The position numbers and the translations under genes are program-made. From Azospirillum isscasi (GTDB lineage Bacteria > Pseudomonadota > Alphaproteobacteria > Azospirillales > Azospirillaceae), in assembly GCF_030849505.1 (NCBI RefSeq), contig NZ_JAUJFI010000041.1:1-38157 (forward strand): DNA of 38,157 nucleotides. Reading direction: 5' to 3'. The notes under the pieces are model-generated. The model was given only the letters and a program-made list of their open reading frames with translations, was not told where the DNA came from and made no database searches. Positions 10,290 through 17,443 of this stretch are shown in pieces. Numbering within the stretch: the first letter of the stretch is position 1; every line of letters begins with the position of its first letter.

Positions 10290-11453
10290 TCAGACCGCTT
10301 CCAGGATGGTGGCGATGCCCTGGCCGCCGCCGATGCACTGGGTGGCGAGAGCGAACTGCTTGCCTTCGCGCTTCAGCAGGGCCGCGGCCTTGCCGGTGAT
10401 GCGGGCGCCCGTGGCGCCCAGCGGGTGGCCGAGCGCGATGGCGCCGCCGTCCAGGTTCACCGTGGCCGGGTCGATCTCCAGGTCGCGCATGCAGGCGATG
10501 GCCTGGGCGGCGAAGGCCTCGTTCAGCTCGATCACGTCGATGTCCCGGATGGACAGGCCGGCGCGCGCCAGCGCCTTCTGCGCCGCCGGGACCGGGCCGA
10601 GGCCCATCACCTCCGGCGCGCAGCCGGCAACCGCGACGGAGCGGATGCGGGCGAGGATCGGCAGGCCGTTGGCCTTCGCGTAGGCTTCCGTCGTGACCAG
10701 CACCGCGGAGGCGCCATCGGTCAGGGGCGAGGAGGTGCCGGCGGTGACCGAGCCGTCGGCGATGAAGGCGGGCTTCAGGCCGCCCAGCGTCTCGGCGCTG
10801 GTGCCGGGACGGATGCAGCCGTCACGCTCCACAACGCCCGCGGCGGTCTGGATGCCGACGATCTCGTCGGCGAAGCGCCCGGCCTCCTGCGCCGCGGCGG
10901 CCTTGGCGTGCGATTCCGCGGCGAGCGCCTCCTGCTCCGCGCGGGAGATCTGGTAGCGGCGGGCGACGTTCTCCGCCGTGATGCCCATCGAGCAGTAGGC
11001 TTCCGGATAGCTGTCCTTCAGGCCCGGATGGGGCAGCGGGTTGTAGCCCATGATCGGAACGCGGCTCATCGACTCGATGCCGCCGCACAGGAACACCTCG
11101 CCCGCCCCCATCTGGATGGCTCCCGCCGCCTGATGGATCGCCTGCATGGACGAGCCGCAATAGCGGTTGATCGTGGTCGCCGCGGCGGTCAGCGGCAGCT
11201 TCGCCAGGAAGGACACGGTGCGGGCGATGTTCATGCCCTGCTCGCCCTCGGGGAAGGCGCAGCCGACCGCGACGTCCTCGATGTCCTGCGGGTTGACGCC
11301 CGTGCGCTCGACCAGCGCCGCGACGACGCGGGCCAGCAGGTCGTCGGGGCGGACCCTCGCCAGTTCGCCCTTGCTGGCGAAGGCGAAGGGCGAGCGGGCG
11401 TAACCGGCGATGACGACCGGAATGGTGGGCGTGGTCAAAGGCGCCAGGGTCAT
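10290..11453 (-). CDS. Acetyl-CoA acyltransferase (thiolase), FadA-type
   Basis: A 387-residue thiolase that cleaves 3-ketoacyl-CoA with CoA at the end of each beta-oxidation round. The three active-site elements are present: nucleophile C99 (NRYCGSSMQAIHQAA), H343 (GGAIALGHPLGATGAR) and C373 (CIGGGQGIA). The start is the ATG at 11453. It overlaps the stop of the MerR gene as ATGA, and its GGAGG ribosome-binding site lies inside the end of the regulator gene, so the two are translationally coupled. The reading frame continues upstream through the regulator, but that is only an overlapping open frame. Thiolases also act in degradation of branched-chain or aromatic acids; the neighbours favour fatty acids. 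Confidence 0.95.
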   Translation of the reverse strand: MTLAPLTTPTIPVVIAGYARSPFAFASKGELARVRPDDLLARVVAALVERTGVNPQDIEDVAVGCAFPEGEQGMNIARTVSFLAKLPLTAAATTINRYCGSSMQAIHQAAGAIQMGAGEVFLCGGIESMSRVPIMGYNPLPHPGLKDSYPEAYCSMGITAENVARRYQISRAEQEALAAESHAKAAAAQEAGRFADEIVGIQTAAGVVERDGCIRPGTSAETLGGLKPAFIADGSVTAGTSSPLTDGASAVLVTTEAYAKANGLPILARIRSVAVAGCAPEVMGLGPVPAAQKALARAGLSIRDIDVIELNEAFAAQAIACMRDLEIDPATVNLDGGAIALGHPLGATGARITGKAAALLKREGKQFALATQCIGGGQGIATILEAV

Positions 11454-11935
11454 GGTTGCGTGTCCTCCGTGGTCTGCGTCTCCGTGATTCCGTTCTTGCG
11501 GAAATGGTCGGAGATCTGGGTGTCGATGATCTGCAGCTCGGCCAGCGTCTGCTGGACGTCCTGAAGCTGCCGTTCCAGGTCGGCGATGCGGCGGCGGGCG
11601 ATGCGCTGCATGAAGCGCATCTGCTCCAACTGGGCCTCGTCCGCGTCGTAGAGGGTGAGGAATTCCTTGATCTCGGCGAGGCTGAAACCCAGCCGCTTGC
11701 CCCGGCAGATCAGCGCAAGGCGTGCCCGGTCGCGGTGGCCGTAGACGCGGACCGTGCCGTCGCGCTCCGGCGCCAGCAGCCCTTCGTCCTCGTAATGGCG
11801 GATCGTGCGGTGGGTCAGCCCGAACTCGTCGGCCAGTTCCCCGATGGCGAAACGGCGCGCGGGACCGTCCTGGCTGGGTTCCAGCCCGGCGTTGCCACGC
11901 GCGTCCCACCCCATCGACCGTGCCGGTTGCGGCAT
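11450..11935 (-). CDS. MerR-family transcriptional regulator of the fatty acid operon (LiuR-like)
   Basis: A 161-residue MerR-type regulator. The winged helix-turn-helix (RFAIGELADEFGLTHRTIRHYEDEGLL) starts near residue 28. It is followed by RVYGHRDRARLALICRGKRLGFSLAEIKEFL, a C-terminal coiled coil (about residues 100-145) and a short tail with no cysteines, so metal sensing is unlikely. This is the LiuR-like subgroup that controls branched-chain amino acid or fatty acid breakdown by sensing acyl-CoA-type effectors (family knowledge). It heads the operon and overlaps the thiolase start by four bases, which implies autoregulation. The start is uncertain: GGAGG abuts the ATG at 11935, too close to work well, and an in-frame ATG seven codons later is also possible. 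The conserved domain begins after either one. Confidence 0.9.
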   Translation of the reverse strand: MPQPARSMGWDARGNAGLEPSQDGPARRFAIGELADEFGLTHRTIRHYEDEGLLAPERDGTVRVYGHRDRARLALICRGKRLGFSLAEIKEFLTLYDADEAQLEQMRFMQRIARRRIADLERQLQDVQQTLAELQIIDTQISDHFRKNGITETQTTEDTQP

Positions 11936-11964
11936 CCTCCCACCCTTCCCTTGATCGTCATTGG

Positions 11965-11986
11965 TTGACGTTTACGTAAAGGTAAG
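11965..11986. promoter_or_regulatory. Probable MerR/LiuR-type operator
   Basis: A perfect 10-base palindrome TTTACGTAAA (11971-11980) inside a longer imperfect inverted repeat, TTGACG on one side and GGTAAG on the other, 30-50 bases upstream of the MerR start. Its form resembles the TTnACGT-type palindromes described for LiuR-family regulators. The assignment rests on position and symmetry. Confidence 0.6.
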
Positions 11987-12221
11987 GCGCCTTCGGTTTG
12001 CTGTCAAGCGGACAGCCGATCCTCCACCGCCGCCGATCCGGGGGGTGCGGCGCGGGCGCGCAGTGACAGGATGCCACGGGCGGTTCGCCTCCCCGGCTGT
12101 GGCAGGCTCGCTTCATTCAACAAAAAGCAGCCGGGCATGCCGGGGCGAAGACGCCCAGGTCATGACAGCCGGTCACGGGGCAGGACCGCAGGAGTTACGA
12201 CAACCAGGGTTGGGACAGCCG

Positions 12222-12404
12222 ATGTCGTCGCGCGCCATCGTATCGCTGGGCGTCTGGATACTCGCCATGGTGCTGATCGGCACCATGACGGTCGGAGTCG
12301 CATTGCTGTTCTATGTGGCGCTGACCGCTTTCTTCGCGGTCGTGGTGGTCATCGTGATGTTCATCACCCGCCAACGCGACGACGACCACCAGAAAACCGT
12401 CTGA
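12222..12404 (+). CDS. Small two-helix membrane protein, function unknown
   Basis: A 60-residue protein. After MSSRAIVSLG come about 40 strongly hydrophobic residues, enough for two membrane helices (about 8-28 and 31-49), then a charged tail (TRQRDDDHQKTV). The start is the ATG at 12222; the upstream GGGACAG is a weak ribosome-binding site. The frame is open further upstream, but the residues there are low-complexity and cross the MerR operator. A strong terminator follows 47 bases later, which supports a transcribed gene. I do not recognise the family. A phage holin or a stress-related small membrane protein are both possible readings, without direct evidence for either. Confidence 0.6.
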   Translation: MSSRAIVSLGVWILAMVLIGTMTVGVALLFYVALTAFFAVVVVIVMFITRQRDDDHQKTV

Positions 12405-12451
12405 CCGTCCGGACTCGGCAACGGCCGCCCCACACGCCAGCCTGAAAAAGC

Positions 12452-12492
12452 GAAAGCCCCATCGCCCGCGCACGGCGGGCGATGGGGCTTTC
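12452..12492. terminator. Strong bidirectional terminator
   Basis: Arms 12452-12468 and 12476-12492 pair perfectly over 17 bases (18 with the next pair) around a short loop. GAAAAAGCGAAAG lies before and TTTCCCGTTTTG after. It separates the small membrane protein gene from the converging alpha-2-macroglobulin gene. Confidence 0.92.
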
Positions 12493-12505
12493 CCGTTTTG
12501 TCAGG

Positions 12506-15500
12506 TCACTCCGGCAGGACGCGCAGGCGCGACGCGGCGGTCCGGGCCGACTGGTGCGGGCGGTAGAGATCCTCCACCGTGGCGCCGGGCTGGGCGTAGT
12601 CGCCGGGGGTCACCGCGCGCACCAGATAGACCAGCCGGAAGCGCGGCGCCTGCTTCGTCATGTCCAGCGCGGCGACGAAGCGGTCGTCGCGGTAATCGAC
12701 GGCGCGCGGCGCGGTCAGTTCGCCCAGCCAGGACAGGTCGCCCAGCGGCGCCCCGCCCCCGGCGAATCGGGCGGCCTCGATCTCGAAGCCCGCGGGCAGC
12801 GGATCGGAGACCAGAACCTGCCGGTCCACCGGATCGGACGCGCTGCCCTCCAGGATCACCACCAGCCGGTCGTTCGGGCGCACGGCCCCCGGATCGGCGG
12901 GGCGGCCGGTCATGTCGAACAGACTGCGGGTCACGGTCATGCCCTGCTCCTCCGCGCCCGGCGCCGCGTCGGCGATGCCGGACACCGACAGGATCTGGCG
13001 CAGCGGCTCGCCGCCCGCGTTGCGGATGGCCGGCGGGGCCGCCGGGTCGATCCGCTGGAACAGCGGCTTCGCCCCCTCGGTCACCTGATCCGCTTGCGCA
13101 ATCTTCATCGGCGGCGCCCGGTCGATCAGCGCCTTGGCCGCCTGGAGAAGCCACGCCTGCTCCTGCACGCCGGTGGTGCGGACGGCGGCGTAGGTCTTGG
13201 ACAGGCGGTCGGTCGCCTGGGTCAGACGCTCCCGCTCGACCACGCCGCTTTCGGCCATCAGGGCGACCACGCCGGCCTCGTCGCGCAGGGACGAGCCGTA
13301 GTCGCGCAGGCTGGCCGACACGACGCGGGCGCCGGACAGCCGCCCGAACGCCTCCGCCGCGCGATCCTTGTCTCCCAGAACCGCGATGGCGGTGGCGACC
13401 TGGGCGCGGGCGAAGTCGGTCTGCAGCTTGTCCCAGAAGGTCTCCTGGAAGTAACGCACCGCACCGGCGTCGATCATCCGGGCGCGGGCCAGCACATAGA
13501 GCGCGTAGGCGCGGGCCGGCTGCTCGTCGGCCTCCACCCAGGCGTTGTCGAGCGCGCCGCGCAGCCCGTCCAGACCCTTGCGGTAAGGCACCTCCGGCAC
13601 GCGGTAGCCGGCGGCCTTGGCGCGGCCCAGGAAGTCGAGCGCGTAGGCGGTCAGCCAGGAATCGGCCTCCCCCTTCGGCGACCAGGCGGCGAAGGCGCCG
13701 TCCATCCGCTGGAAGGTCAACGCGCGGTCCACCGCCCGCTGCACCCGCGCCTTCACCCGCTCGTCCGAGGCGATGCCCAGCCCGACCGCCACGTCGCCCA
13801 GCGACAGCAGGGGCAGCGCGCGGCTGGCCGTCATCTCTAGCCCGCCGGGTCCGCCGCGCTCCAGCGCGGTCAGCAGGCCGGGCACGTCGATCTCCGGCAG
13901 GTTGCCCAGCGACAGGGCCGCCGCGGCCGTCTCCGGACGCAGGCCGTTCAGCAGGTCGGCGGGAAGCTCCACGCCGCGGTCCGGGGGCAGCATGGCGGCG
14001 CTGCGGCGTGTGACCAGCGGGGCGGCGGGGCGCACCGGGATGTCCCACTGGCGGGTGATGCGCAGGCCGTCCGGCCCGGTCACGTCCAGCGCGACGTGGC
14101 CCATGCCCACACCCTCGGCGGTCAGGACGCGCCCGGCGGAGGCGCGCTTGCCCTTGCCCAGATCGGGCACGGCGATGGTCCCCTCGACGAGCGACACGGC
14201 GCCGCTGGCGATCAGGGAGATGCGGTAGGCGCCCGCGGGACCGCCGACATTGTCGAGGGTCACCGGAACCACCGCCCGATCCCCCGGCGCCAGGAAGCGC
14301 GGCAGGCCCAGGTCGGCCAGCACCGGATCGGCGACCAGCACGGAGGACTCGGCATGCCCCAGCTTGTCCCCGCTCCAGGCCACCGCCATCAGGCGCAGCC
14401 GGCCCTGGAAGTCGGGGACGTCCAGCGGCACCGCCACCTTGCCGTCCGGCCCCACGGTCAGCACGCCGGAGAACAGGGAGACGACCCGCTCCGACTTCTG
14501 CGGAACGGTGACGCCGACCTGACGCAGACGCGGCGCGGCGCCGGGGCGCGTGCGGGTGGCGTCCAGAACCGCCGGGTCGATCAGCCGCCCGAAGGAATCG
14601 CGCAGTTCCACGCCCAGCCGGCGCTTGCCAAGATAATGGTCGATCGGGTTCGGCGAATGCTGGTCGGTGAGCTGAAGCACGGCGTCGTCCACCGCGGCGA
14701 CCGTCACATAGGCCGGCTGGCCTTCCGGCGCGCCCGCCACCACCACCTCCGCGGTGACCGAGCGGCGGGGCTCGGTCTGCGCCGGGGCGGCGACGCGCAC
14801 GTCCAGCGCCCGCTCGGCCCCGTCCACCGCCAGCCAGGACAGGCCGACGGCGCGGCGGGCCACGCCCTTCGACGGGCCGCCCGCGGCGTCCGGCGCGCCG
14901 AAGGCGGTCGCCAGCACATAGACGCCGCCGGTCCAGGTCGGATCGACGGGGATCTCCAGGAAGGCCCCCTCCGGCCCGATGCGGCGGGTGGAGGCGTGAC
15001 GGATCTTGCGGTCGGCGACGGCGATCAGCACCTCGCTGTCGTAGGGCGGCTTCACATAGACCCAGGCCGTCTCGCCGCCCTTGTAGGCGGGCAGCATGAC
15101 GGTCACGTCCACCTGATCGGGGCGCTCGCCCGCGGTCGGGGTCATCCACCAGCCGGCGGCGAAGCGCAGGCTGCTCGCCACGCCGGTCTTGGGGTCGAAC
15201 ACCTCCAGCCGGTAACGGCCGGCGGTCACCGGGGCCTCCACCGAACCGGGCTTGGCCGCCTGGGTGGCGAGCGTGCCGCCGGTCACCCGCTGGTCCCGCA
15301 CGGTGACCTTGTAGTCCCAGCGCCCGTTCGCCTCGAACCAGGCGTAGTCGTACTCCTCCTCGAACAGCTCGTAGGAGAGGTCGTCCTTGTCCAGCGGCTG
15401 GCCGTCCGGCCCCACGGACACCACGTCGAATCCGGCGGTGGCGCCTTCCGGCACCCCGTCGCCCTCGAAGCGCGGGCGGATGCCGACGGCGAAGGGCTGG

Positions 15501-16174
15501 TGGCGCACCGGCAGCACCAGATCGCGGCTGACCGAGCGGCCCCCGATGTCCAGCACGGTGGCGCGGACCACCGCCTCCAGCGGCTTGGTGCTCTCCGGCG
15601 CCTTGGGCAGCGCGAGGTCGGCCTTGGCCTGCCCGTTGCGGTTGGTGGTGAAGCCGGGCAGATCCGTCCGCAGCGGCTTCACCTCTTCCTGGGCGAGGCC
15701 GAAGCGGTAGCCGGGCAGGTTCGGGTAGGGGTTGGCGGCGGCGCGCAGGGTCACCGCCAGTTCGCCCGGCAGGCCCGCCGCCGGGGCGCCGTAGAGGAAA
15801 TGCCCGTCGATGGTCAGGGTCGTCTTGCCGTCCGCCGGAAGCTCCGCCGCCTCGGCGGCCAGGGCGACCTCCAGCCGCGGCGGCACGAAGTCCTCCACCA
15901 GGAATTCGGCGCGGCCCAGCACCGGCCCCATGGCACCCGGCCCCGTTGCATTTGATTGGGCACCGGCCTCCGGCTCGCCATGGGCGGTGACGGCCCAGGT
16001 GCCGGTCAGGGCGTTGGCCGGAATCTCGACACGGGCGGCGAAGCTGCCGCCGCCGGACTCGGCGAGCGGACGGCGGTCCACCTCGAACCCGTCCGGGCGC
16101 TGGATCTTCAGCGTGACCGGGCGGCCCGCGACCGGCTTGGCGTCGGCGTCGCGCAGCAGCATCGCCAGATGCAC
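12506..16174 (-). CDS. Bacterial alpha-2-macroglobulin, large C-terminal part of a frame-disrupted gene
   Basis: This is the main body of a bacterial alpha-2-macroglobulin, a large periplasmic protein thought to trap attacking proteases. The segment begins at the MG-domain strand HLAMLLRDADAKPV and runs through further macroglobulin domains, the bait/alpha-2-macroglobulin core (FSGVLTVGPDGKVAVPLDVPDFQGRL; LADLGLPRFLAPGDRAVVPVTLDN) and a helical TED-like domain to a C-terminal receptor-like domain. The thioester site is absent: where thioester-containing homologues have a C-L-E-Q motif, this protein reads GGPGGLEMTASR (bases 13827-13860), so it belongs to, or has become, a non-thioester form. 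The frame continues upstream to about 16207, where it meets the N-terminal part in another frame. Unlike many such genes it has no pbpC downstream; a strong terminator follows. Confidence 0.85.
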   Translation of the reverse strand: MHLAMLLRDADAKPVAGRPVTLKIQRPDGFEVDRRPLAESGGGSFAARVEIPANALTGTWAVTAHGEPEAGAQSNATGPGAMGPVLGRAEFLVEDFVPPRLEVALAAEAAELPADGKTTLTIDGHFLYGAPAAGLPGELAVTLRAAANPYPNLPGYRFGLAQEEVKPLRTDLPGFTTNRNGQAKADLALPKAPESTKPLEAVVRATVLDIGGRSVSRDLVLPVRHQPFAVGIRPRFEGDGVPEGATAGFDVVSVGPDGQPLDKDDLSYELFEEEYDYAWFEANGRWDYKVTVRDQRVTGGTLATQAAKPGSVEAPVTAGRYRLEVFDPKTGVASSLRFAAGWWMTPTAGERPDQVDVTVMLPAYKGGETAWVYVKPPYDSEVLIAVADRKIRHASTRRIGPEGAFLEIPVDPTWTGGVYVLATAFGAPDAAGGPSKGVARRAVGLSWLAVDGAERALDVRVAAPAQTEPRRSVTAEVVVAGAPEGQPAYVTVAAVDDAVLQLTDQHSPNPIDHYLGKRRLGVELRDSFGRLIDPAVLDATRTRPGAAPRLRQVGVTVPQKSERVVSLFSGVLTVGPDGKVAVPLDVPDFQGRLRLMAVAWSGDKLGHAESSVLVADPVLADLGLPRFLAPGDRAVVPVTLDNVGGPAGAYRISLIASGAVSLVEGTIAVPDLGKGKRASAGRVLTAEGVGMGHVALDVTGPDGLRITRQWDIPVRPAAPLVTRRSAAMLPPDRGVELPADLLNGLRPETAAAALSLGNLPEIDVPGLLTALERGGPGGLEMTASRALPLLSLGDVAVGLGIASDERVKARVQRAVDRALTFQRMDGAFAAWSPKGEADSWLTAYALDFLGRAKAAGYRVPEVPYRKGLDGLRGALDNAWVEADEQPARAYALYVLARARMIDAGAVRYFQETFWDKLQTDFARAQVATAIAVLGDKDRAAEAFGRLSGARVVSASLRDYGSSLRDEAGVVALMAESGVVERERLTQATDRLSKTYAAVRTTGVQEQAWLLQAAKALIDRAPPMKIAQADQVTEGAKPLFQRIDPAAPPAIRNAGGEPLRQILSVSGIADAAPGAEEQGMTVTRSLFDMTGRPADPGAVRPNDRLVVILEGSASDPVDRQVLVSDPLPAGFEIEAARFAGGGAPLGDLSWLGELTAPRAVDYRDDRFVAALDMTKQAPRFRLVYLVRAVTPGDYAQPGATVEDLYRPHQSARTAASRLRVLPE

Positions 16175-17235
16175 CGTCTCGCCGGGGCGGGAGATGCCGG
16201 CGTCACGAGGTCGAGGAAGCCGAAATCACCCGCCCCGCGGTAGGCGAACAGCGCCTGCGCCGGGTCCCGACCGGCGGCGCGCAGCGCGGCGAGGTCGAAC
16301 CGCGCCAGCCCGTCCGGGCCGGTCAGCGCCTTGCCAAGCTCCGCGTTGTTGCGGGCAAGCAGGCGCAGTTCCACCCCCGCCTCCGGCGCCGCGGTCTTCA
16401 CGGAGCGCGCGAAGACGACCAGCGCGTCCTCCCCCGTGATGGCGTTCAGGCCGAGATCGGACACGACGAACCACTGGGTCGCCTTGTGGTCCCAGCCGCC
16501 GGGCTTGATGTCCTCCGTGCCGGCCACGGCGATGTAGACGCCGGGCTCCAGCCGGCCCAGAACGGCGTCGATCGGGAAGGGCGTCACCACCGCCTGGTTG
16601 CGGCTGTTGCTGATCGCCATCTCGCCGCGCCACACCTCCTGGCCGGAGCGGTCGAGGATCTCCCCCACCTCGTGGTCGGACATCTGCTGGCCGATGCGGC
16701 CGAAATAGATCTTCTCCACCAGACTGCGGTCGTTGATCCGCAGCACCTGCAGCTTCGCCCGGTCGAGGTTGATGGAGCGCAGCGGCAGCCCGTCCGTCCC
16801 GATGCGCGGCAGGATGTAGCCCGCCCCACGGAAGGCCAGCGCCGGCTTGCGGTTCGGCACCTCGATGTCGCGGGCGTCGGGGTTCGGCAGGCGCTTCCCG
16901 TCGCTGCCCGGCAGCCCGTCGCGCAGGGTGATGCGGTAGCTCTGCCCGTGCTTCAGCCCTTCCACGCAGAGCGTGCGGTCGCGGGCGACGGCGGTCCCGT
17001 CGAAAGCCACGCCCTCGCCCGCCGGCTTCACCTCGACGTAATCGCGGTAGTTCACCGCGCGCGACTTTTCCAGCCGGTCGGTGAAGGTGAAGCAGGCCTG
17101 CGGCACGTCGCGTTCCGCCACCACCTCGGCGGAGGACACGCCGAAGGGCACCGGCTCGGGCGGCGCGTCGGCGGCGATGACGGGGGTTGAGGACGCGACG
17201 AGGACGGCACAGACACGCGCCACTGCACGCAACAT
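16108..17235 (-). CDS. Bacterial alpha-2-macroglobulin, N-terminal part of the frame-disrupted gene
   Basis: This encodes the signal peptide (MLRAVARVCAVLVASSTPVIAA, ending in a type I cleavage site rather than a lipobox) and the first macroglobulin domains, including the FRGAGYILPRIGTDGLPL and INLDRAKLQVLRIND segments expected at this place. The homologous reading ends near base 16205 at AGDFGFLDL. After that the frame gives an Arg/Cys-rich tail (residues ending RSRAARSR) that does not belong to the family, while the correct continuation (GISRPGETVHLAML) is in another frame. The start is the ATG at 17235, with AGGGAAG upstream; an earlier in-frame ATG at 17280 would spoil the signal peptide. 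Unless reads show an assembly error, the gene is probably broken or makes a truncated product. Confidence 0.8.
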   Translation of the reverse strand: MLRAVARVCAVLVASSTPVIAADAPPEPVPFGVSSAEVVAERDVPQACFTFTDRLEKSRAVNYRDYVEVKPAGEGVAFDGTAVARDRTLCVEGLKHGQSYRITLRDGLPGSDGKRLPNPDARDIEVPNRKPALAFRGAGYILPRIGTDGLPLRSINLDRAKLQVLRINDRSLVEKIYFGRIGQQMSDHEVGEILDRSGQEVWRGEMAISNSRNQAVVTPFPIDAVLGRLEPGVYIAVAGTEDIKPGGWDHKATQWFVVSDLGLNAITGEDALVVFARSVKTAAPEAGVELRLLARNNAELGKALTGPDGLARFDLAALRAAGRDPAQALFAYRGAGDFGFLDLVTPASPAPARRCIWRCCCATPTPSRSRAARSR

Positions 17236-17285
17236 TCGATCTTCCCTGGACCAGCCGCCCGGCGCGGGGCGCGCGGGCACTATAC

Positions 17286-17351
17286 GAAAACACCGGCGAA
17301 ATCACCGGGTCTGCCGAAAACACCGGGTCTGTAAAAACATCGGGTCCGGCA
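17286..17351. repeat. 18-bp tandem repeat, about 3.7 copies
   Basis: Imperfect units of 18 bases of the form GAAAACACCGGGTCTGCC at 17298-17315, 17316-17333 and 17334-17351, preceded by a 12-base partial unit at 17286. It lies in the 205-base gap between the histidine kinase stop and the alpha-2-macroglobulin start, within the region where the latter's promoter should be. Confidence 0.85.
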
Positions 17352-17443
17352 AACCGGCGCGGAGTATGCCGAAGCGCCAGGGCTTTCGCCACGGCTTTGC
17401 GGCCCTGTCCGGAAATTCCCGCGGGGTGCATCCGCTGGATGGA

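Noticed and set aside
11961-12221. An N-terminal extension of the small membrane protein to an ATG at 11961.
   Set aside because: The added residues are low-complexity, the start would lie within the MerR operator, and there is no ribosome-binding site.
12482-15955. Plus-strand open frames of 452 and 619 codons opposite the alpha-2-macroglobulin gene.
   Set aside because: They are antisense shadows; the minus-strand frame has family motifs.
17286-17351. Tandem repeats as a small CRISPR array.
   Set aside because: The units abut directly without unique spacers, and no cas gene is present; the same holds for 31051-31089 and 29319-29360.
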